A program made the translations under genes and the position numbers. The notes under the pieces were generated by a model. It saw nothing but the letters and a program-made list of their open reading frames with translations, was not told the origin of the DNA and searched no databases. Below, piece after piece: positions 21,841 to 32,309 of a stretch of 64,000 bases of DNA. How positions within the stretch are numbered: the stretch's first letter is position 1; each line of letters opens with the position of its first letter. This stretch comes from Vandiemenella viatica (lineage: Eukaryota; Arthropoda; Insecta; Orthoptera; Morabidae). The DNA lies in assembly GCA_031002005.1 (NCBI GenBank), contig CM061921.1:141083283-141147282 (forward strand), in the 5' to 3' direction.

Positions 21841-21849
21841 CTATATCTT

Positions 21850-22330
21850 CTTATTATTCTGAGCTCCTTCCTCTCCGAGCATAGGTGGTTACCATGGGGG
21901 ATGCTTATATCTCCATGACAATGTCTAGGAAGATGAACTGGGGTGGTTTCCCATTGCCTTCTCCATTGTTTGTCCATATTTGTCATGGTAAGAGGGGATG
22001 AATGTGATAGTGTGTGTGTTTAACATAGAGTAATGTTTATGTTGTATGAAATCAGAGATGAAGAAGGGAGAGGGTGAAACCCGGTGTCAGCCCATTCGTA
22101 CCTATTCTTCTACAAGACACCTAGAGAAGGGGAGGCGAGGGGGGATGCACCAGGATTAATGTCCCCATCTGACTGATGAATCACCAACAGTGTCATGTGC
22201 CTTCACTCCATATACACTGTTGAGAAGTTTGGGATTTAAACCAGGAATTTGGTGTACAATCTGGTGATTAGGAATTGTGCACTACTACCTCTCCTACCCT
22301 GTCGGCCAAATCCTGATGTTGTAGCTTCCA
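21850..22330 (-). mobile_element. candidate tRNA-derived SINE
   Basis: On the minus strand, CTGGTTTAAATCCC (complement around 22228-22245) matches a B-box. Further on, GGAGAAGGCAATGGGAAACC (complement near 21945-21964) is a motif common in arthropod SINE bodies. The A-box region is ambiguous, and no target duplication was found. Confidence 0.45.
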
Positions 22331-22612
22331 TATTAGCACTCTTGTGAGTCATGTAAAAGGTTTCCTGATGTGATTGTGGCTGCACAATATGACATATAGA
22401 CTCTGACCACGGAATGGTACTTGGTGCTAGATACATTGTTTGTGAATTCAACATTCGTCAATCCACATTGTCAAGAGTGTGCCATGAATATGTAATGTCT
22501 GACATTACCACCTGCCATGGACAATGAAATGGCTAATCATGTCTACTAAATGACCAAGAACAGTGATATCTGTGTCATTTTTGATATACAGTCAACAATG
22601 CATCAAAGAACA

Positions 22613-22849
22613 TTTTTAAATCTACTTAACGTCTCTCTAACAGCGAGGTCTTTAGAGACGGGAAAGGATGGGGGGCAAGGAATGGGAAGGAATTCGGCCA
22701 TGGCCTTTTGAAGGAAGCATCCCGGCATTTGCCTGGAGTGATTTGGGAAACCATGGAAAACCCAAATCTGGATGCCTGGAAGGGGATTCGAACCGCCGTC
22801 CTCCCGAATGTGAGGCCAGAACGCTAGCCATTACACCACCATGCTCGGT
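22613..22849 (-). mobile_element. full-length tRNA-derived SINE (Talua-like)
   Basis: It is flanked by an 11-bp duplication ATCAAAGAACA (22602-22612 and 22850-22860). On the minus strand it starts with a tRNA-like head: A-box TGGTGTAATGGCTAG and B-box GGTTCGAATCC. A conserved body follows (CAAATGCCGGGATGC), and it ends with AGAGAGACGTTAAG plus an A-rich tail. Of four copies in the window it is the only intact one and can serve as family reference. Confidence 0.92.
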
Positions 22850-22860
22850 ATCAAAGAACA

Positions 22861-24630
22861 GCAAAACTCAATGTAGTATGTACGACTCTATGAAGATGTG
22901 TCCATGTAAACAGTGCAATGAAATTTGGCACTGAAAGTGTTAGGGAAAAGGCGCGATATCGGGGTCGGGTATCGGCTTGTACACCTAAACTTGAAGTCAT
23001 CCAAAAATGTTACCAAAAGTTCGGGAAAAGTTCTATAACCGTGCAAAACCTTGTAGAATGCTAACTGTAATGAGGAAGACGGCCGCCACTTACAGATTAA
23101 CCTCCTATAAGAAAGGTACTAAGTTAGAAATAAAAGTTGAAGTCTGAATCACTGAGGTATATATTCTTAAAAATTTTCACAGAATTTACATAAAGTCACA
23201 GTTAGCAATGGCAATCGGAGAAAATCATTTGCCGAAGATCACAAGTCATGAAACAGAACAGACCGCACCACCCCGAATGAAATTGAAAGTTAAAGTTCAC
23301 ATCGATGAACACATGCCGGAAAAGTTCAGATTTCTATGGTTGCCTATCCTGTTAGTAATGGCGTCAGTCAGCCATGCTGCCCGAATTCCGACTTCCCATC
23401 AGCCACCGCGAGCCGGGCTTACTCAAACCCACAAAACCACGAGTTACGTGTTGACTCCACGAGACGTTCCAACCAACTGGGGGGAAACCCTGTCCGGACT
23501 CACTTTTATCAAAATGGCCTACTGACCTAAACAACAGTCTATCTAGAAACAAAAATAGTTAACTTAGAACTACCAGAAAATCACAAGATGAAGAGCGTAA
23601 TGAGACAAGTGTAGTGATGTGGTTGGTTTTGGTTTTAAAGCTTCCAGACCGGTGTAATTGATTTTTTGAAATTTGGTTAATCGGAAAGCACATTTGTTTA
23701 GAGTATTGTGATACGTCACATCCGAAATATGGATTTTCAAAATTTTAAAATATCAAGTTTATACTATTTTTAAAGTGTTCCCCAGCTTCTGCTGAGTTCA
23801 GTGGTGTAAAAATCTTTTAAATCGGTTGAGGATATCAAAAGTTATTGAATTTCTAAAATTTACTGGATGGTGCAAGAATATATTCACTTTTTATTTAAAG
23901 TCTGTTGTGGCCTGAAACTAATTTTAAATCGTACCTTATTTAATTTAAGTACTTTAGAAAAGTTTTTAGTTCGTGAAATATGTTAGTCAGAGAGAAATCA
24001 AAATTACAAGTTGGTTGCTACGACGTCATCTGGAAACGGATTTTTATTTATTTATATCTTCTATTTATTAGTTGATGGCTATTGGAAACTTAAATAATAT
24101 TGGCTTGCCGGTTATTTAGCTTGATTAAATCTACTTTTAAACCTCTGAAATTACTTGGATGTGCTGGAATTAATTATTGAACTCAATCCATGAGGTGATG
24201 TTATAAAAATCATATTTACTACTTTAAATTAGTCTGGAACTGCGAGTTATTGGTGAATTTAATATCAAATGGCGAAATTATAATTATTAAAGTGCTTTAC
24301 AGTGGTCAATTTAGTGGAATATTAGTGATATGGTTGTTTAACCAAACCTGTTTACTTTACTTCAGAATTATTATGGATTACGCTCATTTAGGTAAGTTTA
24401 TGGTTTATATTTAATTAGAAACTTCTTATTTATGGTTGCTATGTGTTGTTTATTTACTTTTATGAACCTAAAGTGTTGTTATTTCGATTTCAACTATAGT
24501 ATCATGTACTGAATGTTAACCTCAAACTTTGTTGGATTTTGACTGAATATTGAAAATCGAGAGTAAGGTAGCTTACAAAAGGCTAACAATTCTGTCGGCT
24601 GCAGCCCCTCTCCTGAGCTCATGAACTAAT
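22861..24630. other. no gene supported; isolated ORF 23208-23525
   Basis: One 105-codon ORF with a hydrophobic middle (FLWLPILLVMASVSHAA) and a CpG-richer setting stands out, but it has no recognisable homology. A short ATG-GATTACGCTCATTTAG followed by GTAAGT (24374-24396) looks like a start codon close to a donor. Neither is enough for a gene call. Confidence 0.3.
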
Positions 24631-24639
24631 CGTTTGGAC

Positions 24640-25235
24640 CCTAGATGACTGTAAAAGGGTTGCATTCAGATGAGTCACAATTACAGTTACTAAAGGCTGA
24701 TGGTAGGGTTCAATGGTGATGAAGACTTCACAAGGCCATGGATGCAGATTACAGGAAAGTACTGAGCAAACTGGTGGTGGCTCCATCCTTCTATGGACTG
24801 TGTTTTCATGGCATCTACTGGGACATCTGGTCAGACTGATCAGACAATTGACTGGAAATGGTTATGTTTGGCTACTTTGAGACCATTTGCAGCCATTCAT
24901 GTTCCAAAACAATGATGGACTTTTCCAGGACAACACTGCAGCATGTCACTGGGCCAAAATCATCTATGATTGGTTTGAGGAATTTTCTAGACAATTCCAG
25001 AAAATGATATGGCCATTTAGATCACCAGACTTGAATTTAATCGAACACATGTGCGACAACATCAAAAGATCAGTTCATGTACAATGTCCTGCACCAACAA
25101 CACTTTCACAATTATGGTTGGCTGTTGAGGAAGATGGCCCAGTATTTCTTTAGAGGACTGCTGATGACTAGTTGAATCAATGTCATGTTGGGTTGCTGCA
25201 CTATGCTGGGCAAAAAGGTGACCCACGAGATATTA
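24640..25235 (+). pseudogene. Tc1-like transposase, C-terminal remnant
   Basis: The part 24887-25153 reads GLFQDNTAACHWAKIIYDWF and WPFRSPDLNLIEHMCDNIKR, matching the second catalytic Asp (QDN) and the Glu-bearing SPDLNPIEH block of Tc1 transposases. Upstream, a broken frame contains the first Asp neighbourhood (GCATTCAGATGAGTCACAA). The N-terminal DNA-binding half and the inverted repeats are not seen. Confidence 0.8.
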
Positions 25236-25620
25236 AGAGTAATCTCATGGCTTTGGCACTTCAGTGTACTTGAGAAATAAGAACTTTTACCAGTTAAAAT
25301 ACAGTACAATACATTCATTTTCCATAGATCCCATCATTAGAGACTGGCTTTGTAGGATGTGGAAAGTTGTCAATTTACAGATAAACAATTACATAACAAA
25401 ATAGATGAATACACCAGAAGATGTACTGATACATAATAATATGTACATTATATATATAAAATGCATTTACAGAAACAACTGACAGTTATTTTGTAGATAC
25501 CATAGAAACAAATTCTTCAATCGAGTAGGACGAGATATCAATTAAAAATTCTCTTTATCTTTGCCTGAATTTAATTTTATCCCCTGCTAGAAATTTAAGA
25601 TGTGTTGGGAGTTTATTGAA
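25236..25620. other. no gene seen
   Basis: AT-rich sequence between the Tc1 remnant and the mariner end. Confidence 0.3.
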
Positions 25621-25679
25621 GATATGAGGGAGGACCCAAAAATAACTGAAATTTCTTTATAGAAAGCATTTACTTTACT

Positions 25680-25854
25680 GTTTTTCAAATACAACCTTAA
25701 TCTCCTTCAAAGTATTCTTCATTAGCATTAATGCAATAGTACAAACGTTCATTCTAGTGTTGGAATCACTTTTAAATTCATCCTCTTTAATACCTGCTAG
25801 CACCTTTGTGACATTGCGTTTTTCGTCTTTGACATTAGCAAAATGCTTCCCTTT
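25680..25854 (-). pseudogene. mariner transposase C-terminal piece
   Basis: The minus strand reads KGKHFANVKDEKRNVTKVLA and EDEFKSDSNTRMNVCTIALM, then a stop. This fits the last helices of a mariner transposase. It is the continuation of 31265-31990 beyond the hAT-type insertion. Confidence 0.75.
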
Positions 25855-27420
25855 CAGTGGCGTAGCTAGGGGGGGGGGGGGGGGGGGGCGGTGGGGGCGG
25901 TCCGCCCCGGGTGTCACCCGTTTGGGGGTGACACCCGCATTTCGAAAATAGTAATCGAAATTAGTGTGACACAAAAAAAATTAATAAACTTCTTTTATCC
26001 TTTGGTGTCGAAACACGTCTACTTTTATTGTTATGAATATTTGTTTTTAGGTCGATCTAGCGCTTTTTCAAATGCGATCCAGGTTGCTGTGCTCATTCGT
26101 TATAGTAGAGTATAATTGTTGGCAATACCGTGCGCTTAAACAAAGAGAGCATTACCCTGTAGCTCCAACAATCACAAGAAATCGTTCATTGTTGTGCTTG
26201 CCGTCCGTCACTGTTGTTTGGTTTGTTAGAAGCGGCGGTGGATATAATGTAAGTTTTCTTGTATAAACAGAGGAAGTTTTAAATTTAAAGTTTATATATA
26301 ATTTATAAAATCATAGTAATTAGACAGTTAAATTGTAAATCCTCAAAAATATTTAGAGAAAATTTGGAAATGAAAACCAAGCGTATGTCGGAATACGCGT
26401 AGTCTGGGTTTTAAATTTTTTTTGCTTATTTAGAATTCCATTAGCTTTCAAGCTAAGATTTACAAGTGCTTTGAAGTTTTTTCTAGTAATTTTTGAATTT
26501 ATTATCTGACAGATTCGTGATGTACAAACTGAGTACATTTCACGTTATCCGATTTACACTCTGTGTACCTGCCTATTATTGACAGTGCACCTATATTCGA
26601 CATGAAATCGTATCATCTTCGAACTTATGCTAATAAAAACTGTGCATTAAACTAGCAATACTGTCAGGTTTCAAATAAATCTGAACGGGTCCAAGTGTTC
26701 GTTAATGGTATCGTCCATCGTTGGTAATCAGTTTTTGTAGAGCATGTGTTTAAAACAGTCGGAACCGTAACTGTTGTGTATAGAACTGTAATGTAAATTA
26801 TATATATTTAAAACTGTAAAGGAAATGAAATGTAAATTGTTAACCTATGTAAATAGAACTGTACAGTAATAAAATGTGAATTGTCATAAAATGCAAAGAG
26901 CTTGGCTGTGTGGCTGATAAGGCCGAAAGCCATAAATAAATAAAAAAAAGTCGGAACCACGTATCTTGCTAGCGAAATTGTAACATTAGTAAGCACTTAA
27001 ATTCTAGGTTCATGTAAGTTTGCTATGCTTTCTGCTGATTGAGAATATGCAAATATGATCGCGATGAAACAAATAAGCGTATGATTCTCTATGAATTTTC
27101 CATAATAAATTTAGAGAAGAAGAAAATTTGTATTATGGGTAACCCCTCTGTCGAATACAGGTGTATTCGTTAAATCGACAGGGATGTTGAACTTTTGTTC
27201 CTGATCAAACTGAACGAACATTCAAGCCGTTTACAACATTTTTATTTATATGCTACAGAGTGGCGCTAGAAATGTAAAATTAACACGTGAAGACGGTCTT
27301 CAGTACATACAATGTCATATTTAGAAGTCTGTAGCTACGTGTATCTTAGGCGGATAGTAAAATACTTCATGTAAAGACGGCAGATATCGCAAAGGCATGT
27401 TCTTATATTACCTAAGCCAT

Positions 27421-27452
27421 TTTTTTTTTGTTTGTTTTTTTGTTTTTTGTTT

Positions 27453-27509
<57 letters not shown>
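27421..27509. repeat. poly-T tract, about 85 bp
   Basis: Nearly pure T with a few G in the first part (TTTG repeats). It is probably a microsatellite grown from a retroposon tail. The lysine-only reading frame across it is an artefact. Confidence 0.9.
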
Positions 27510-27513
<4 letters not shown>

Positions 27514-27859
27514 CATTGTTTTTAAATTGCATTTATTGTTCTATTTTTATGAAGGAACTTAATGTAGAGTTGCTTCTCTGACTATACAGTCGCTCCCAGG
27601 GTCTCACGACTTGTGGGACACGGATTCTGGGTTTGCACCGATGGAACCCCGTCTGGGTCTGGAATTGCTTCTACTTGGATCAAGCCACTTCTGTTAACTT
27701 TTCTCTTGATACCCCTTGCGAAGTTATTTAAATACAACCTATGTTAACGTTTCAACAGCAAATGATTGGGTAGTTTTCGATTTTTAAAAAAAATTTTAGC
27801 GAAATATTATGGTCGCCCTATAGTTACACATGCATAAATTAGAATCTCACCATGCATAC

Positions 27860-29224
27860 AGGAATGGTAGAATTTGAAGATATATCCACGGCCATACCCA
27901 GAAGAAATGATAGCAAATGGAAATGGATCAGGATAAGTTATTACCTTTAGATACAGTTTTAAGTAAGAAATGCGTCCAACTTGAGCACCAATACATTCGT
28001 GGATTCTTGCCGACATTGAATCAACAAGTGTTTCGAATGTCATTTTGGGGTATTTCTTTTTATGCCTGCATGTCTTTTGCAGTCAGTTGTTGCACAGTTT
28101 GTGCTGGGTCACCATGTGATCAAATGTGTCTACTCCTGGTATCCCAGACATGCTCCATTGGGGACAAATCTGGGGACTTTGCTGTTGAAATTGTCACCGA
28201 AACTCCTTGCAAGGCTTGTGTAACGATGGCCGCAATATGAGGATGGGCATTATCTTGTTGTAAGATGTGATTTGAATGGTGAACATGAAGGGTATCACAA
28301 TAAGATGCAGTACCCCGTCCACATAGTGGTGGGCTGTCATTGTGCCATCATCATCAGGCGACTCAGTCATGCTGTCGAAACTGATTGCCGCCAAAAAATG
28401 ACACCGGTGACTGCACTTGTGTGCTGTTCTGAAATCACAGCAGGTAAGCCGTTTTCCAATACGCCTGCGAACATGTCGTGGATTATCACTTTGCCACAGA
28501 CAGACTCGAGACTCGTCTCTAAACACAAATGTACGTCATTCACTTGTACTTTTGTGTTTTGCATTACGTCAGGTTAGATGATGTTGGCAATGAAATCAGA
28601 TTAATGGGACACATTGCATAGGGTTCAGAGAGTGTACTCCAGCTTCAAGCAATTGGTTTTCAATCGCCCGGGGAGGGGCGTGACTCTCTCTGTAACCACT
28701 GTTTGGATCTGGCCTGCAGTCAACCATTTGCCAGCAGCAGCCACCCACACAATTTGGCGGTCTTCACGTGCTGTTATCCATCAGTATAGATCTGGAGTAT
28801 TAGACCTTTCTTTCATCACTGTGTAACAAGTCTGTATACTGACAATGCACTACGGCCAATCCTTTGGGAGATTTCACGATATGATGCACCTTTTTAAAAC
28901 ATGTCAATTCTCTGACCTCTCTCACAGTTAGATATTTGAGTGTAGAGAGTTGTCACTCTTCGCCTGGGCATACTTAGCCAACAAGAACTGGTGGACAGCA
29001 AAGTGTCATGTTACACCACATTGTACGCCACTAGTACGTTAAAAAAAAATACAAAAAATAGCAATTTACATAATAGATAGCACCGTAATTCTCATATTAT
29101 TACATGTAAAACTTTCAATTTTAAATCATTTAATACTCTTCATGTGGGCATACTTGGGGCCAAATTTCATTCATTGATCACAACACTGTAAGGGTGTTGG
29201 TATTTTAATTTGCGTCAGTGTGTG
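27860..29224 (-). mobile_element. Tc1-like element inside the hAT-type element
   Basis: The right end is the complement of CACACTGACGCAAATTAAAA and ends next to TA (29225-29226), a Tc1-type terminus. The minus strand carries a decayed transposase. A matching left inverted repeat was not found, so the left boundary near 27860 is approximate and the copy may be truncated there. Confidence 0.7.
27930..28971 (-). pseudogene. Tc1-like transposase, degenerate
   Basis: The ATG at 28971 opens MPRRRVTTLYTQISNCERGQ, a stop, then YREISQRIGRSALSVYRLV: the paired-type helix-turn-helix of Tc1 transposases. Further on are FRDESRVCLWQSDNPRHVRR (first Asp region), a SPxEHVWD-like stretch read in another frame near 28140, and FETLVDSMSARIHECIGAQV, the typical C-terminal block. 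Several stops and frameshifts make it inactive. Confidence 0.8.
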
Positions 29225-29554
29225 TATCAGTTGCTACATGTAAAGGTCGAGCTATATTTTGCCAATACTGGTCTGTACCGTCACCGCAACGACAGTCGGC
29301 CGAGTGGCAGCTCGCCCACTCACGTCCACAATTTTCCATAGCTCACCCATGTTCCTACCCGGTCTTTAGTCTCCTTTAACGTTTTCAAGTGATTGTTACA
29401 GGGAATCAGTGTTAGGGATGACAGGTAGATTTGACACCTTTAGTTTATTTTGCACAGTTTTGGTACGAAAGTACATTGAAATACTTTTTTATCTGACTCA
29501 TGTAATCACCTATCTGGTTGATCTTTTATGTACAAAAATATTATCCCAGCGCAG

Positions 29555-29765
29555 CAGTACCGGATTAACCACGTAGCAGGAGGTAGCAAATGCCACGGCC
29601 CTCGCGCTTTCTAGGGGGCCTCGCGTCTCCTAGGGGGGCCCCGCACCTAGGCTAGATGGGCCACCTTTTTTGTTTTTAGCTCCACAATTTTCCCCAGGAC
29701 GGCAAAAATCAAGGGTCTCTTCTTTACATTTGTTACGGGCCCCGCGCTGTCTTAATCCGGCCCTG
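29555..29765. mobile_element. hAT MITE with CAGGGCCGGATTAA ends
   Basis: The right end is the complement of CAGGGCCGGATTAAGAC, and the left is a mutated CAGTACCGGATTAACC. The 8-bp duplication is CAGCGCAG/CAGTGCAG (29547-29554, 29766-29773), one mismatch. It is 211 bp long, GC-rich and non-coding, and nested in the 5.4-kb element. Confidence 0.82.
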
Positions 29766-30120
29766 CAGTGCAGTATTAACAAATCATTACCACACTGTAC
29801 CGGAATGAAAGATTCTCGCATATTTCAACGCAATCGCAATGAAATTTCAATCACTTCGTACTTGACGTGTTTGTTTTGCTTGAGGTTCTTTTCGATTCAT
29901 TCAGATTCTTTTTTTTTTTTAGTAAAGAATGAGGTTATAACATATTTAAATTTAGGTCGTAAAGATTTTGTATAATAAATATAATAATTTCATGTTATCT
30001 CAAAGTTCTAGTCACAGAGTTTCTTATTAGGAAACTCGCAGTGCACCTATATCGTAGTCACCTAAATTCGAAAGGAGACCTACAGATTAACGTGAAATTC
30101 GAACACGGAGCATCCTAAAA

Positions 30121-30262
30121 TCCTCGTATTAACAGATTAAAGCATTGCCAGAGGTAAATGTCAATTTTTAGGCCCGCAAAAATTACAGTCGAGTCTGGGA
30201 TTTGAACCGGGACCTTCAGTATCCAAATCGCATCCAGTCATTTGAGTCACCAGTCCGAATGT
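30121..30262 (-). mobile_element. tRNA-derived SINE, minus copy of an inverted pair
   Basis: On the minus strand it reads a tRNA-like head with B-box GGTTCAAATCCCAGACTC and then CTCTGGCAATGCTTTAATC. The sequence is the inverted counterpart of 30391-30537. No target duplication was identified. Confidence 0.65.
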
Positions 30263-30390
30263 AGGTGTAATGAAAAATAAGTTTGCAAACATGATACAAT
30301 GAACATACTTTTTTCTATACCATCTATTTTTGCTATCAAAAAACCCGAATCAACTTTTATGTGTTTGAATACATATTTTTCAGTACTTCT

Positions 30391-30537
30391 AGATTAGTCT
30401 GGTGTATGTTTACGGCGTGCGATTAGGGTGTGGAAGGTCCCCGTTACAAATGCAGATCTCGGCTGCAATTTTTGTGGATCTTAAAATTGATCTTCAACTC
30501 TGGCAATGTTTTGATTTATTAATGCGAAGATGCTAGA
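30391..30537 (+). mobile_element. tRNA-derived SINE, plus copy of an inverted pair
   Basis: It has the same order as the copy at 30121-30262: head with GGTCCCCGTTACAAATGC at the B-box position, then TGCAATTTTTGTGG and CTCTGGCAATGTTTTGAT. The two heads face each other about 130 bp apart. The copies are well diverged, so they are independent old insertions rather than a recent hairpin. Confidence 0.65.
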
Positions 30538-30539
30538 AC

Positions 30540-31180
30540 AATTCCTACATGTTAAGAACTTCTTATGAACATGGATGAAAAAAAAGACACTTGTTTTAAG
30601 ACCAACAATAACATGAAAACAACATTTCGTCGTAACGGAAGGGAAATTTCCGAACTCTCTCTATGCGTTCTCTACATCCAGCAGACCGACACTGGTCCAC
30701 ACCGTTAAAACATAAACCAATCCAATGATGGCCGGGTATCGGCCGAGTGTCAGAGGACATGCCGTGTCCTTTGGACAAACTTCGACTGAGTGAGCGCCAA
30801 TAGTAAGAAACGTGGCGGTGCGGTGATGGTGCGGAACAGTATCAGGCAAGTGAGGCACGATATTCAGAGGAGTTAAAATTAATCTAAAACCACTTTCGAT
30901 CACCAGTGATCAACACGTGGCTAAAATCTTGCCATATTGATTATTGAACATGAAGTAAATCAAATTTTTAATTTCGAAAATGTGATTTACGGGTATACAG
31001 TTGTTAAAGCTAGAAAGATGGGATTGTGAAAGCAATTGTTTTTATTTTATTTGTATATCTTTTAAATGTTGTTAATCTTACAATTTTATTAACTATTATT
31101 TTTAAATAACAATAAATTTTTATTTAATTGTATTTTATTAATATCATATTTTACACCTAACAGATGATATATTATACTCA
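30540..31180. other. no gene supported in the right part of the hAT-type element
   Basis: This part contains a short CpG-richer block (about 30650-30850) with an 80-codon minus ORF of no recognised family, then AT-rich sequence to the element end. Confidence 0.3.
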
Positions 31181-31264
31181 ATTTTGGATTTAAGTTTTCA
31201 AGGGGTGACACCATCGATATCCGCCCCGGGTGTCACCCACGCTAGCTATGCCACTGTTCCCTTT

Positions 31265-32100
31265 CAAGTCCCTTTTTCATCCTTGGGAACAAGAAGATGT
31301 CTAAGGGTGCTAAATCTGGCGAACAGGATGCGTGGGTAAAAGTAGTAATCTTTGTTGAGCCTGAAAACTGGCAAACACAAGAGCTGTGAGTGCGGGAGCG
31401 TTGTCATGATGTAGGAACCACTCGTCGGAATTCCACAAATCCAGATCTTTTGATGCCAAACTTCTGCGCAGCCTTTTCATTAGCTCCAAATAGAATTTTT
31501 GTTTTACTGTCTGGTATTTAGGGACAAATTCTGAACCTATGATCTCTTTTGTGTCAAAAAAATAGATCAACATTGTCTTCATATTTGATTTCACTATACG
31601 AGCTTCTTTTTGGACTAGGTGAGCCAGCTGACTTCCATTTACTTGACTGTTGTTTACTTTCTGGATCGTACCCATAGCACCATGACTTGTCGCCTATGAT
31701 GATTTTGTTGAAAAAGTTTGGATTGTCTTTGAATGCATCCATTTCAAGACAGGCTTGAATGCATCAATTCCTTTGATATTTGGTGAGATGTCTCGGCATG
31801 AACTTGCTGCCACTCTTTGCATCATCAAATCAACGTTCAAAATGCGCTGAATTGAGCTCCAGGACAACCCGGACAAGTCCTTGAGTTAGTAAATTGTCTT
31901 GCGTCAATCTTCGTCGAACAGATTACAGATTTAGTTGATGTTGTCCTCACTTTGTAGCCATCTCTCCCTTTTTAAACCGAGAAAACTATTCATAACTTGA
32001 GTTTCACTAAGAGCATGTTCTTTGTAAGATGTTTGGATCATCACAACAGTTTCTGCTGCATTCTTGCTGAGTAAAAAACGAAACTTCACAGCTGCATGTA
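31265..32100 (-). pseudogene. mariner transposase main piece
   Basis: On the minus strand, the C-terminal reading frame (31310-31675) contains SLASKDLDLWNSDEWFLHHD followed by NAPALTA. That is the second catalytic Asp block of mariner (HHDNAPAHTA). A neighbouring frame has DKSWCYGYDPESKQQSSKWK, the first catalytic Asp block. N-terminal helix-turn-helix remnants lie to the right (about 31700-32090). Frameshifts separate the parts. Confidence 0.85.
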
Positions 32101-32309
32101 CGAATCAGCCATCTTTTCATGTCATGTCAACACTGTACACATATACAAAGAACTGCCAGAGAAACCACACTAGTCACTGTGGGGTGACGCCACTTGGTGG
32201 AATGACTCAGCAGAGGTCCTACAACAGCTCTCTGGTGGCACTACCTGCTATTACAAGTACACAATGCGCAGCACTATGATTCCGATTATTTTTGGGTACC
32301 TCCTCATAT

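Larger units (their letters stand above)
25855..31256. mobile_element. 5.4-kb hAT-type element with CAGTGGCGTAGC ends, hosting later insertions
   Basis: The termini are CAGTGGCGTAGCTAGGG and complement CAGTGGCATAGCTAGCG. A perfect 8-bp duplication TTCCCTTT flanks it (25847-25854, 31257-31264). Both ends carry subterminal CCGCCCCGGGTGTCACCC sequence. No hAT transposase ORF was recognised inside, so it is either non-autonomous or decayed. About 2 kb of its length is later insertions (Tc1, hAT MITE, SINEs). A G-run of about 21 near the left end may be an assembly-sensitive spot. Confidence 0.85.
25625..32306 (-). mobile_element. mariner element (about 1.27 kb) split by a 5.4-kb insertion
   Basis: The ends are inverted repeats of about 28 bp: TGAGGGAGGACCCAAAAATA at left, complement TGAGGAGGTACCCAAAAATA at right. 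Each is flanked by TA (25623-25624, 32307-32308). Without the insertion (25855-31256 plus one TTCCCTTT) the length is about 1.27 kb, normal for mariner. The transposase is on the minus strand, N-terminus to the right. Confidence 0.85.

Noticed and set aside
22780..22849. tRNA gene from A and B boxes
   Set aside because: The boxes belong to the tRNA-derived head of a SINE with target duplications and a conserved SINE body. A cloverleaf was not evident.
23208..23525. Calling the 105-codon ORF a protein-coding gene
   Set aside because: There is no splice context, homology or conservation evidence. It is reported only as a finding to check.
24374..24396. Start codon plus donor as a tiny first exon
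   Set aside because: A six-codon exon candidate is too short to support without transcript data.
25757..25951. ORF with a glycine/arginine-rich end
   Set aside because: It crosses the mariner/hAT junction and the G-run. The glycines come from the homopolymer.
27335..27532. Minus ORF made mostly of lysine
   Set aside because: It is a translation of the poly-T tract and has no biological meaning.
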